The notes under the pieces are model-generated. The model did not search any database. It was given only the letters and a program-made list of their open reading frames with translations, and had not been told where the DNA came from. Shown in pieces: positions 46,975-57,875 of a stretch of 64,000 bases of DNA; the first letter of the stretch is position 1; the number at the start of each line of letters is the position of its first letter. Origin of the DNA: Blautia liquoris (GTDB taxonomy: Bacteria; Bacillota; Clostridia; Lachnospirales; Lachnospiraceae); NCBI RefSeq assembly GCF_015159595.1, contig NZ_CP063304.1:434001-498000 (forward strand), in the 5' to 3' direction. The position numbers were made by a program, and so were the translations under genes.

Positions 46975-47019
46975 CTTCGAATTTTTTGAAAATGGATGCC
47001 CCTATCCGGGAAAAAGAAC

Positions 47020-47048
47020 TTGCAAGAAAAAATAAATTGGTGTATAGT
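47020..47048 (+). promoter_or_regulatory. Sigma-A promoter for topA
   Basis: TTGCAA (47020-47025), 17-bp spacer, TATAGT (47043-47048), about 35 nt before the start codon. Confidence 0.75.
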
Positions 47049-47088
47049 GGTTAAACTGTAACAACATAGAAATAGGAGGCATCATTAG

Positions 47089-49173
47089 ATGGCAAAATAT
47101 CTTGTTATCGTGGAATCACCGGCGAAAGTAAAAACGGTGAAAAAATTCCTTGGAGCCAATTATGAAGTAGCAGCATCAAACGGACATGTTCGTGATCTTC
47201 CAAAGAGCCAGCTTGGAATTGATGTGGAGCATGACTTTGAACCAAAATATATTACAATCAGAGGGAAAGGCGAACTTCTCGCCGGCCTTAGAAAATCAGC
47301 AAAAAAGGCGGATAAGGTCTATCTTGCAACTGACCCGGATCGTGAAGGGGAAGCAATTTCGTGGCATTTGTCAAAGGCTTTGAAGCTGGATGACAGTAAG
47401 ATGCGACGTATAACGTTCAACGAAATTACGAAGAATGCCGTAAAGGCTTCGATAAAAAGTGCCAGAGATATTGACATGAATCTGGTGGATGAGCAGCAGG
47501 CCCGCAGATGTCTGGACCGTATGGTGGGATATGAGATCAGTCCGCTGCTCTGGAAAAAAATAAAACGTGGTTTAAGTGCGGGGCGTGTTCAGTCTGTTGC
47601 GCTGCGTATCATAGGTGACCGGGAAGATGAGATCAATGAATTTATTCCTCAGGAATACTGGTCACTGGATGGGCAATTTCATATTCCAGGTAAAAAAAAG
47701 GAACTGACGGCTCACTTTTATGGTAAAAATAAAAAGAAAATCAACATAGAGTCGAAAGAAGAATTAGATGATATCTTGAAAGAACTTTCTGACGTCAGTT
47801 TTCAAGTTTCGGAAGTAAAGAAAGGAGAGCGAATAAAAAAAGCTCCGCTTCCTTTTACAACCAGTACTCTGCAGCAGGAAGCAGCGAAAGTTTTGAACTT
47901 TTCAACTTCCAAGACAATGCGCATTGCCCAGCAATTATATGAAGGAGTAGATACAAAAGGCGGACTAATCACCTATCTGCGTACCGATTCTACTCGTATT
48001 TCTGCAGAGGCGAGTCAGATAGCAAAAGAGTATATTAATGAACAGTATGGCCGGGAATATACTTCTGATGTGGCTTCCACGGAGAATAAAAACAAGAAGG
48101 CACAGGATGCCCATGAAGCAATCCGGCCTACAGATATTACGAGACTTCCGGCTATGATTAAAGAATCCTTGTCAAGAGATCAGTTCCGTCTTTACCAGCT
48201 GATCTGGAAAAGGTATACGGCCAGCCGCATGCATCCAGCGATATATCTGACCCATTCGATTAAAATTACAGGCGGAGATTATTTATTTACAGTCTCTGCA
48301 TCCGAGCTGAAGTTTGATGGTTTTATGTCTGTCTATACGCAGGATGAAGATCAAAAGAAGAGTGATAACCTTCTTTTGTCTTCCATCGAGCAGGGAACCG
48401 ATCTGAAGTTAAAAAAATTTATACCCGAACAGCACTTTACTCAGCCACCGGCTCATTATACGGAGGCATCTCTGGTTCGGACATTGGAAGAGTTAGGCAT
48501 CGGACGACCCAGTACGTATGCCCCCACGATTACCACGATATTGTCACGACGGTATGTTACGAAGGAGAAGAAGAATCTCTACATGACGGAGCTTGGCGAA
48601 GTGGTGAACTCAATGATGAAAAAGGCATTTTCGACAATTGTAGACGTGAATTTCACCGCGAATATGGAAGCACTGCTCGACAAAGTCGGTGACGGAAGTG
48701 TTGAGTGGAAAACCGTTGTCAGAAATTTCTGGCCGGATCTGAAAGAATCTGTGGACCGCGCGGAGGAGCAGCTGGAACGTGTAGTGATAGCTGATGAGGT
48801 GACGGATGTCATCTGTGACAAATGCGGGCGCAATATGGTCATCAAATATGGACCACATGGTAAATTTTTGGCCTGCCCCGGTTTCCCTGAATGCAGAAAT
48901 ACAAAACCGTATCTGGAAAAGATTGGTGTAAAGTGCCCCAAGTGCGGTGGCGAGATTATACTGAAAAAGACGAAAAAAGGAAGACGGTATTATGGATGCG
49001 AGCATAACCCCGACTGTGATTTTATGACTTGGCAGAAACCTTCGAATGTGAAATGCCCCAAATGTGGCGGTTATATGCTGGAAAAGGGAAATAAGCTGGT
49101 ATGTGCCAATGAGCAGTGTGGATATGTCACACAAAAACCAAAAGAGGAAAACGATGTAGATACCAGATCTTAA
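47089..49173 (+). CDS. topA: DNA topoisomerase I
   Basis: 694 residues. TOPRIM domain (YLVIVESPAKVKTVKKFLG, LATDPDREGEAISWHL), catalytic Tyr in LITYLRTDSTRIS (about residue 296), then three C-terminal zinc ribbons (CDKCGRNMVIKYGPHGKFLA, CPKCGGEIILKKTKKG, CPKCGGYMLEKGN). It relaxes negative supercoils. Follows dprA, as in many Firmicutes. Confidence 0.97.
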   Translation: MAKYLVIVESPAKVKTVKKFLGANYEVAASNGHVRDLPKSQLGIDVEHDFEPKYITIRGKGELLAGLRKSAKKADKVYLATDPDREGEAISWHLSKALKLDDSKMRRITFNEITKNAVKASIKSARDIDMNLVDEQQARRCLDRMVGYEISPLLWKKIKRGLSAGRVQSVALRIIGDREDEINEFIPQEYWSLDGQFHIPGKKKELTAHFYGKNKKKINIESKEELDDILKELSDVSFQVSEVKKGERIKKAPLPFTTSTLQQEAAKVLNFSTSKTMRIAQQLYEGVDTKGGLITYLRTDSTRISAEASQIAKEYINEQYGREYTSDVASTENKNKKAQDAHEAIRPTDITRLPAMIKESLSRDQFRLYQLIWKRYTASRMHPAIYLTHSIKITGGDYLFTVSASELKFDGFMSVYTQDEDQKKSDNLLLSSIEQGTDLKLKKFIPEQHFTQPPAHYTEASLVRTLEELGIGRPSTYAPTITTILSRRYVTKEKKNLYMTELGEVVNSMMKKAFSTIVDVNFTANMEALLDKVGDGSVEWKTVVRNFWPDLKESVDRAEEQLERVVIADEVTDVICDKCGRNMVIKYGPHGKFLACPGFPECRNTKPYLEKIGVKCPKCGGEIILKKTKKGRRYYGCEHNPDCDFMTWQKPSNVKCPKCGGYMLEKGNKLVCANEQCGYVTQKPKEENDVDTRS

Positions 49174-49190
49174 AGTTTTCAGACAATATC

Positions 49191-49219
49191 TTGCATAGAT
49201 TTGTGTTTTGTGATAAACT
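49191..49219 (+). promoter_or_regulatory. Promoter for codY
   Basis: TTGCAT (49191-49196), 17-bp spacer, TAAACT (49214-49219), leaving a leader of about 110 nt. Confidence 0.6.
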
Positions 49220-49334
49220 GTCTTAGAGGTGAAATGCAATCTATATTTAACTAAATTAGATGTATGATTACTGTAGGCTTATTGAATTGTAGCACAAAAA
49301 ATAATATCTAAAATTTTTAGAAAGGAGTATCGTT

Positions 49335-50144
49335 ATGAGTGTACAGTTATTAGATAAAACTAGAAAGATCAATAAACTGCTTCACAATAACAATTCTACA
49401 AAGGTTGTCTTCAGCGACATTTGCAAGGTTTTGAGTGAAACATTGAATTCTAATATTCTGGTTATCAGTAAAAAGGGAAAAGTTCTGGGAGTTGGACTCA
49501 GTAATGATGTCAGGGAGATTACGGAGTTAATTGATGATAAGATTGGTAATCATATTGATTCGCTTTTGAATGACAGATTCTTGAGCGTCTTGTCAACGAA
49601 AGAGAATGTAAATTTGGAGACACTAGGTTTTGAAGGTGAACAATTTCAGCAGTACAATGCGATTATAGAGCCAATCGATATTGCCGGTGAACGTCTTGGC
49701 ACTGTCTTTATGTACCGATGTAATACGAATTATGATATTGATGATATTATTGTAAGTGAATATGGAACTACGGTGGTTGGTCTGGAGATGATGCGTTCTG
49801 TCAACGAGGAGAATGTAGAGGAGAATCGAAAAGTCCAGGTTGTTAAATCTGCTTTCAGCACGTTGTCCTTTTCAGAATTAGAGGCAATCATTCATATCTT
49901 TGATGAACTCGAAGGGGACGAGGGAATTTTGGTTGCCAGCAAGATTGCAGACCGGGTTGGGATTACAAGATCTGTGATCGTGAATGCACTTAGAAAATTC
50001 GAAAGCGCCGGTGTAATTGAATCCAGATCCAGTGGCATGAAGGGAACGTACATCAAAGTATTAAATGACTATATTTTTGATGAACTAGATGAAATAAAGA
50101 CCAAAAATACCTTCAAGGGTCATGAGAGAAAAAACCAGAAATAA
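49335..50144 (+). CDS. codY: GTP-sensing pleiotropic repressor CodY
   Basis: 269 residues. N-terminal GAF domain (about 1-155) for branched-chain amino acids, C-terminal winged helix (LEGDEGILVASKIADRVGIT, RSVIVNALRKFESAGVIESR). It represses nutrient uptake and amino-acid genes when GTP and branched-chain amino acids are high. It may control the opp operon and the amino-acid ABC transporter in this window. RBS AAAGGAG before ATG 49335. Confidence 0.95.
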   Translation: MSVQLLDKTRKINKLLHNNNSTKVVFSDICKVLSETLNSNILVISKKGKVLGVGLSNDVREITELIDDKIGNHIDSLLNDRFLSVLSTKENVNLETLGFEGEQFQQYNAIIEPIDIAGERLGTVFMYRCNTNYDIDDIIVSEYGTTVVGLEMMRSVNEENVEENRKVQVVKSAFSTLSFSELEAIIHIFDELEGDEGILVASKIADRVGITRSVIVNALRKFESAGVIESRSSGMKGTYIKVLNDYIFDELDEIKTKNTFKGHERKNQK

Positions 50145-50153
50145 TTATTGTCG

Positions 50154-50182
50154 GGCAGATTCCGAAAGGAACCTGCCTTTTT
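50154..50182 (+). terminator. Rho-independent terminator after codY
   Basis: GGCAGATTCC pairs with GGAACCTGCC around GAAA with one mismatch, followed by TTTTT. Confidence 0.85.
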
Positions 50183-50321
50183 CATGAGTGTTTCCGCAAT
50201 CAGGGAGCCATGGCTTTGGAAACCTTGGTACAATAAATTTAAATATTGAGAAATCAATAGAAAACAAGAGGTTTAGAAAGAAAAAATAAGATAATACTAT
50301 AAAATACAACGATAAATACAG

Positions 50322-50350
50322 TTGCGATTTCTGACCAGAATCACTAATAT
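50322..50350 (+). promoter_or_regulatory. Sigma-A promoter of groSL
   Basis: TTGCGA (50322-50327), 17-bp spacer, TAATAT (50345-50350), directly upstream of CIRCE. Confidence 0.7.
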
Positions 50351-50362
50351 AAGAGACATCGA

Positions 50363-50389
50363 GTAGCACTCAACGACATCGAGTGCTAA
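50363..50389 (+). promoter_or_regulatory. CIRCE operator before groS (one base off)
   Basis: GTAGCACTC, 9-bp spacer, GAGTGCTAA; one mismatch in the left half. A GACATCGAG motif occurs at 50355-50363 and again at 50375-50383, around the operator. HrcA made by the operon at 26.6 kb should bind here. Confidence 0.93.
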
Positions 50390-50418
50390 TAAAGAAAAAT
50401 CTAAGGAGGTAACATAGA

Positions 50419-50691
50419 ATGAAGTTAGTACCATTAGGTGACAGAGTTGTATTGAAACAGTTGAAAGCGGAGGAAACTACAAAATCAGGTATTGTTCTTC
50501 CGGGACAGGCGCAGGAGAAACCACAACAGGCAGAAGTTGTCGAAGTTGGACCTGGCACTGAAGATGTAAAGATGGAAGTTAAGGCCGGCAATCAGGTTAT
50601 TTATTCCAAATATGCCGGAACAGAAGTAAAATTGGGTGATGAGGAATATATCATTGTAAAACAGGAAGATATACTTGCAATTGTTGAATGA
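50419..50691 (+). CDS. groS: Co-chaperonin GroES
   Basis: 90 residues, normal length. KLVPLGDRVVLKQLKAEETT, KSGIVLPGQAQEKPQ (mobile loop) and the C-terminal VKQEDILAIVE. It caps the GroEL folding chamber. RBS TAAGGAGGTAAC before ATG 50419. Forms an operon with groL, 45 bp downstream. Confidence 0.98.
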   Translation: MKLVPLGDRVVLKQLKAEETTKSGIVLPGQAQEKPQQAEVVEVGPGTEDVKMEVKAGNQVIYSKYAGTEVKLGDEEYIIVKQEDILAIVE

Positions 50692-50709
50692 AAAGTTTTA
50701 AATTATTAG

Positions 50710-52359
<1,650 letters not shown>

Positions 52360-52376
52360 TTGGCAATATGTAAGTA

Positions 52377-52414
52377 AAAAAAGGAGCTATGCGCATAGAC
52401 GCTGGCTCCTTTTT
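52377..52414 (+). terminator. Rho-independent terminator after groL
   Basis: AAAAAGGAGC pairs with GCTCCTTTTT, with a loop holding the palindrome TATGCGCATA. Confidence 0.85.
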
Positions 52415-52422
52415 ATGATATT

Positions 52423-52466
52423 ATGATACCTAGGGTATAAAGTGCGGAGCAATTCGCAGGTATCAG
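52423..52466 (+). repeat. Shrunken derivative of the dispersed repeat (about 44 bp)
   Basis: It begins ATGATACCTAGGGT like the left end of the 155-bp element and ends AAAGTGCGGAGCAATTC...GGTATCA like its right end, with the middle missing. The ends keep the ATGATAC/GTATCA inverted pair. Looks like an internal-deletion copy. Confidence 0.7.
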
Positions 52467-52529
52467 AAATAAGAATGTAGTACAGAAGTCAACATAAACC
52501 AAAGTTAAAGAATTATGGAGTGTACTAGC

Positions 52530-53225
52530 ATGAGCAGACAAGAGAAAGAGAAGGGTCCTGCCAAACATCATCGCTATGAGTCAGACATGACCAGAAAAGA
52601 AAAAAGAGAGATTGAGAAAGAAAAGCTCTCGACGATGAGCATTGGCGGAAAGCTGGGATATATCTGGACATATTACAAAGGAGCCATGGCGGCCATCCTT
52701 GGGGTGATTTTATTGATCGTGGTTATTCTCCAGCTGGTCGAGAATTCCAAATATCATACGATATTAAATGTCAGTGTTGTCGATGCACAAACTATGGAGG
52801 AGCAGAGTAAGATACAGGATGAATTACAAAAACAGTTTGGTACAAAGAATAAATATGATCAGATTACATTTGACACATCTTATATGATGGGAGAAGATGT
52901 CGAAAAAGCGGATTATAACACAGTGATGAAGTTTACTACAGTGATAGCCGCAAAAGATATGGATGTTTTGATCACAACGCAAAATGTTTACAACCATTAT
53001 AAAGAGCAGGAGATGTTTCTGGATCTCTCTTCATTATTTACGCCAGAGGAATGTGAGAAGCTCGGTATATCGAAAGGGACAGATATGCTGGATATCACGA
53101 ATACACCGTGGCTTGAAAAGCATAAGTGGGTTCAATACGAACCCGTGTATCTTACTGTTATCAGCAATACACAAAATCAGGACAAAGTAAAAGAATTTAT
53201 CACTGCGGTTGAGGAGGAGAAATAA
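52530..53225 (+). CDS. Single-pass membrane protein of unknown function
   Basis: About 231 residues from ATG 52530 (GGAG 9 nt upstream; ATG 52515 is an alternative adding 5 residues). A charged cytoplasmic N-terminus of about 50 residues, one membrane segment (AILGVILLIVVILQLV, about 54-74) and an extracytoplasmic domain to the end. The outer domain has a periplasmic-binding-like feel (VLITTQNVYNHYKEQEMFLD, LSSLFTPEECEKLG) but no family was recognised. It ends 3 bp before the next membrane gene, suggesting a pair. Function unknown. Confidence 0.7.
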   Translation: MSRQEKEKGPAKHHRYESDMTRKEKREIEKEKLSTMSIGGKLGYIWTYYKGAMAAILGVILLIVVILQLVENSKYHTILNVSVVDAQTMEEQSKIQDELQKQFGTKNKYDQITFDTSYMMGEDVEKADYNTVMKFTTVIAAKDMDVLITTQNVYNHYKEQEMFLDLSSLFTPEECEKLGISKGTDMLDITNTPWLEKHKWVQYEPVYLTVISNTQNQDKVKEFITAVEEEK

Positions 53226-53228
53226 CAG

Positions 53229-53732
53229 ATGAGCGATTTGTATACAGAAGTTTTAGTAGAGAAAAAATTCACCGGAAAAGATATGGCAGTTAAGGTAATC
53301 CTGATATTTTTAACCGTACTTGCAGCGATAGCAGGTATTCTGATCCATCCGATGATTCTGATAGCTGCACTGGCTTTTGGTATTGCAGACTATTTTCTGA
53401 TTCCAAGATTAAATATGGAATATGAATATCTTTATGTAAATGGAGAGCTTGATATAGACAAGGTTTTTTCGAAACAAAAGAGAAAAAAGGCCGGAAGTTA
53501 CACTTTGAGTAAGATGGAAATTATGGCACCGCTTAACTCTCACCAGCTTGATTCCTATCGAAACAATACAAACATTAAAACGGTTGATTATTCCTCCGGT
53601 AAAGCCGATCACAAAACATATGCGGTTATTATTCCAGGAGATAAAGGGTTGGAGCGTCTTCTTTTTGAGCCGAATGAAATAATAATCAAAGATATCAAGA
53701 GTAAAATGCCGAGAAAAGTATTTACGGATTGA
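53229..53732 (+). CDS. Small membrane protein, possibly DUF6106 family
   Basis: 167 residues. Two adjacent membrane segments at about 20-58 (VILIFLTVLAAIAGILI, MILIAALAFGIADYFLI), then a cytoplasmic beta-rich domain (MEYEYLYVNGELDIDKVFSK, RKKAGSYTLSKMEIMAPL, RLLFEPNEIIIKDI). The pattern is that of bacterial proteins with a PH-like tail; it resembles DUF6106 from memory. Probably expressed with the preceding membrane gene. Function unknown. Confidence 0.7.
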   Translation: MSDLYTEVLVEKKFTGKDMAVKVILIFLTVLAAIAGILIHPMILIAALAFGIADYFLIPRLNMEYEYLYVNGELDIDKVFSKQKRKKAGSYTLSKMEIMAPLNSHQLDSYRNNTNIKTVDYSSGKADHKTYAVIIPGDKGLERLLFEPNEIIIKDIKSKMPRKVFTD

Positions 53733-53806
53733 CATCTCTTTTATATTTTGGGATACTAGGATTAAAAGATGTTTGTCAAAAGTAATTTGAAGAACGGAGG
53801 ATATAG

Positions 53807-55261
<1,455 letters not shown>

Positions 55262-55270
55262 GAGACAATC

Positions 55271-55327
55271 ATGCAAAGTTTCAGCCGACTCTTTCGAGAA
55301 TTGAGTCTGAAATTTTGCATGTTTTTT
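55271..55327 (+). terminator. Rho-independent terminator after guaB
   Basis: ATGCAAAGTTTCAG plus GACTC pair with GAGTC plus TGAAATTTTGCAT, followed by TTTTTT; a two-base bulge on the left arm. Confidence 0.85.
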
Positions 55328-55344
55328 CCAGAGGAGTAATAGTT

Positions 55345-56061
55345 ATGATACATAAGAAGAAGTCTCACAGGAGGTTGTCGAAAGCATACAGACGCCGCCG
55401 CCGTATTGTCTATCGAAACAGGGCAGTACTTGTATTATGTATGGCACTGTTGGTGTGGACCTGTGTATGGGGAATTAGAAGAAAAGTGTCTGATGGAGGA
55501 GCAAATCAGGCAGTAATAGCACAGACATCTGTAGACTGGAGGGGAGCACCGGCAATTAATGTACAGCTTCTGACGCCGAATCAATATTCGCGTCCGCAAA
55601 AGAAGCTTCACGCAGTCAAGGGGATCGTGATTCATTATACCGCCAATCCCGGGACAACAGCTCAGGCAAATCATAATTATTTTGAAGGATTAAAAGATGG
55701 ATCGGGTGTTTATGCCAGCAGTCATTTTATTGTGGGACTTGATGGGGAGGTTGTACAGAACATTCCCACCACCGAAGAGGCATATGCCTCTAATTCACGA
55801 AATGATGATACGATATCTATTGAGACCTGCCATCAGGATGAATCAGGTTCATACAATGAGAAAACGTATGCGAGTATGGTTCAGCTGACCGGATGGCTGT
55901 GCGTAAGATATCATCTGGATACAGAGGATGTAATCCGGCATTATGACATAACAGGGAAGATATGTCCCAAGTACTTTGTCGACCATGAGGATGCATGGAA
56001 ACAGTTTAAAAGGGATGTTTCAGACAAGATCAAAGAAATTAAGACTGAACAGAGGGGGTGA
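55345..56061 (+). CDS. N-acetylmuramoyl-L-alanine amidase, Amidase_2 type, membrane-anchored
   Basis: 238 residues from ATG 55345 (RBS GAGGAGT). Very basic N-terminus, one membrane anchor at about 31-50, then an Amidase_2 domain: GIVIHYTANPGTTA (first zinc His), SSHFIVGLDGEVVQNIPTTE, SIETCHQD and VIRHYDITGKICPKYF (second zinc His and Cys/Asp region). It cleaves the amide bond between muramic acid and the stem peptide. The fold also occurs in peptidoglycan-recognition proteins. Confidence 0.9.
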   Translation: MIHKKKSHRRLSKAYRRRRRIVYRNRAVLVLCMALLVWTCVWGIRRKVSDGGANQAVIAQTSVDWRGAPAINVQLLTPNQYSRPQKKLHAVKGIVIHYTANPGTTAQANHNYFEGLKDGSGVYASSHFIVGLDGEVVQNIPTTEEAYASNSRNDDTISIETCHQDESGSYNEKTYASMVQLTGWLCVRYHLDTEDVIRHYDITGKICPKYFVDHEDAWKQFKRDVSDKIKEIKTEQRG

Positions 56062-56134
56062 CGAGACGAACAATTTGCTGTAAATTCAGAAAAAGGATTC
56101 TCTAAGTTTAGACATATTTATTTCGGGATGCCCC

Positions 56135-56162
56135 TTGAAAATAGGAGTGAGTATGTTACAAT
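56135..56162 (+). promoter_or_regulatory. Promoter for the nitroreductase-like gene
   Basis: TTGAAA (56135-56140), 16-bp spacer, TACAAT (56157-56162), about 30 nt before ATG 56194. Confidence 0.55.
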
Positions 56163-56193
56163 AATGTTACGGATTAATCAAAAAGGTGATAGT

Positions 56194-56958
56194 ATGAATT
56201 TATATGAGGCTATTTTTGTAAGAAAATCAGTACGAAATTTCAGCATGGAGAATCTGAGTGCTCAGACGCTGGATAAAATTCAAACACATTATGATGAGTT
56301 AACGGGCCTTTTCGGCAATTTTAAGACAAACATTGCGATTCTTGATAACCGGAAAGGACAGCATAAGGCATTGAGCTTTTTTGGTGTCAAAGCCCCTTAT
56401 TATTTGGCATTTTATTCAGAAGAGGCACCCAAATATCTGATGAATGTGGGATATATGATGGAACAGATGGTTCTGTATATGTGCAGCATTGGAATCGGAA
56501 CGTGCTATATCGGGACTAACAAAGTGAAAAAAACAGAAGTGTCTTTGAATGGTCTTGGTCTGATCGGAGTTGTGGCGTTTGGAAAAAGCAAAGGGTCTCA
56601 TGTCAGGAAACAGTCGGAAGCTAAGCGTTTGAGCCTTGATGAATTGTGTGTGTTCAAAGAAGTGCCGAGACAGTGGATGAAGCAGATGTTAGAAGCAGCA
56701 CGCCTTTCCCCATCCAGTTTGAACAGGCAGCCTTGGCGTTTTGTCGTATACGACAGCAGAATACACATTTTTTCAAAGAAGGACAGTGTAGAACGGCTGA
56801 AAAAGTGGGATGAGGTCAATTTTGGAATTATGTTTGCCAATATGATGGTGGTGGCAGAGGAATTATGGCTGGATGTCGATCTGATCAAACTAGAGGACAT
56901 CTCTCAGAAGAATTTTTCAAACAGTCAGTATGTGCTGAGTGCGATTTTGAAGCCATAA
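56194..56958 (+). CDS. Nitroreductase family protein (TM1586-like)
   Basis: 254 residues from ATG 56194 (RBS AAAAGGTGAT). N-terminal FMN-site pattern YEAIFVRKSVRNFSMENL and MLEAARLSPSSLNRQPWRFV, the second half that recalls the first: the TM1586 subfamily has two such halves. A flavin-dependent reductase of unknown substrate. The longer frame from 56128 lacks an RBS and runs through the promoter. Confidence 0.85.
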   Translation: MNLYEAIFVRKSVRNFSMENLSAQTLDKIQTHYDELTGLFGNFKTNIAILDNRKGQHKALSFFGVKAPYYLAFYSEEAPKYLMNVGYMMEQMVLYMCSIGIGTCYIGTNKVKKTEVSLNGLGLIGVVAFGKSKGSHVRKQSEAKRLSLDELCVFKEVPRQWMKQMLEAARLSPSSLNRQPWRFVVYDSRIHIFSKKDSVERLKKWDEVNFGIMFANMMVVAEELWLDVDLIKLEDISQKNFSNSQYVLSAILKP

Positions 56959-56970
56959 CAGAAAAACGCA

Positions 56971-56999
56971 TTGACAAAGTTCAACATTTATAGTATATT
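56971..56999 (+). promoter_or_regulatory. Sigma-A promoter for tRNA-Gly
   Basis: TTGACA (56971-56976), 17-bp spacer, TATATT (56994-56999), about 25 bp before the mature 5' end. Confidence 0.85.
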
Positions 57000-57029
57000 T
57001 ATATCTGCGAGTAATAAACTCGAAGATAT

Positions 57030-57101
57030 GCGCGAGTGGCTCAGGGGTGGAGTACAACCTTGCCAAGGTTGGGGTCGCGGGTTCGAATCCCGTCTCGCGC
57101 T
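57030..57101 (+). tRNA. tRNA-Gly (anticodon GCC)
   Basis: 72 nt. Acceptor stem GCGCGAG (57030-57036) pairs with CTCGCGC (57094-57100) with discriminator T. D arm with GGCTCAGGGGTGGAG, anticodon arm CAACCTTGCCAAGGTTG with anticodon GCC, T arm CGGGTTCGAATCCCG. CCA is not encoded, so it is added by a nucleotidyltransferase. A lone tRNA gene with its own promoter and terminator. Confidence 0.97.
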
Positions 57102-57107
57102 CTATAG

Positions 57108-57147
57108 AAAGAAGATCAGAAATTTCGGTTTCTGGTCTTCTTTTTTT
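57108..57147 (+). terminator. Rho-independent terminator after tRNA-Gly
   Basis: AGAAGATCAGAAA pairs with TTTCTGGTCTTCT (one G-U pair), followed by seven Ts. Confidence 0.9.
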
Positions 57148-57176
57148 CAGGAAGCCTTGCGGGTATTATGTAAGCG

Positions 57177-57668
57177 TCAGCTTGATTTAAAGATTGATCT
57201 CCCATAACGGTCTAGAACTTTAAGCAGTACACTTCCCAACACTCCGCAGGAAATAATTTCCCCGATGCCTACAGTGAGCATCATGAGTGGAATTGGCAGA
57301 TTTATCTGATAGCCATAGTACAGCACAAAAGGTACGACTAAGGTATTGACGATGACAGGAGGAACTGCAACCAGATACTTATGGCGTCTGACGCGATAAG
57401 AGATTGCCGCACCGATGAGTGTGGCCAGGCTTCCGAATAGAATATCGGGCAGGATGCTGCCTCCTATGATATTGGAAAGCAGACAGCCAATAAAAAGTCC
57501 GGGAATCGCGGCCGGTGTAAAATAGGGCAGTATCGTTAGAGCCTCGGATATCCGCACCTGGATATTTCCATAGCTGAAGGGGGCGAATACCAGCGTCAGA
57601 ACAACATAAATGGCTGCAATCATGGCAGATTGCGAGATAAATAGTACTTTCTTGTCTTTCATTTTCAT
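57177..57668 (-). CDS. queT: QueT family queuosine-precursor transporter
   Basis: 163 residues, ATG at 57668 on minus. Five to six hydrophobic segments with LVFAPFSYGNIQVRISEALT and ALTILPYFTPAAIPGLFIGC, the QueT signature. QueT is the substrate-specific (S) part of an ECF transporter for queuine or preQ1. The preQ1-I riboswitch just upstream confirms the role. The ECF energising module is elsewhere. Confidence 0.95.
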   Translation of the reverse strand: MKMKDKKVLFISQSAMIAAIYVVLTLVFAPFSYGNIQVRISEALTILPYFTPAAIPGLFIGCLLSNIIGGSILPDILFGSLATLIGAAISYRVRRHKYLVAVPPVIVNTLVVPFVLYYGYQINLPIPLMMLTVGIGEIISCGVLGSVLLKVLDRYGRSIFKSS

Positions 57669-57670
57669 TC

Positions 57671-57715
57671 TCCTCTAGTTTTTTTTACCGTGTGGAAGGT
57701 TACGAACACACAACG
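57671..57715 (-). promoter_or_regulatory. preQ1-I riboswitch upstream of queT
   Basis: On the minus strand: P1 arm GTGTG, loop TTCGTAACCTTC, P1 arm CACAC, then an A-rich tail AAAAAAAACTA that runs into the RBS GAGGAG. This is the preQ1-I H-type pseudoknot aptamer layout. Because the tail merges with the Shine-Dalgarno sequence, binding of preQ1 should block translation. Confidence 0.88.
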
Positions 57716-57721
57716 ATAATA

Positions 57722-57751
57722 AGTATAACATTGGCAGTGCAAGGATAGCAA
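57722..57751 (-). promoter_or_regulatory. Promoter for queT
   Basis: On minus: TTGCTA (57751-57746), 18-nt spacer, TATACT (57727-57722), a few bases before the riboswitch. Confidence 0.55.
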
Positions 57752-57773
57752 GGGAAGATATGCAAAATCATGC

Positions 57774-57803
57774 TTGACAGGGGCAGGCAAGGTATGGTAC
57801 TAT
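57774..57803 (+). promoter_or_regulatory. Promoter for the amino-acid ABC transporter operon
   Basis: TTGACA (57774-57779), 18-bp spacer, TACTAT (57798-57803), about 70 nt before the first gene. Confidence 0.65.
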
Positions 57804-57875
57804 CTCATTTAGATAGTTTAGCGTAGTAACGTGTCTCATTGATAAATTGATAAAAATAAAAGTGGGAGGATTCAT

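Noticed and set aside
48610-49239. Long minus-strand frame (209 codons) inside topA
   Set aside because: Overlaps the conserved zinc ribbons of topA; no independent support.
49312-49326. CodY box before codY
   Set aside because: The best match has four mismatches to AATTTTCWGAAAATT and overlaps the RBS, so too weak to call.
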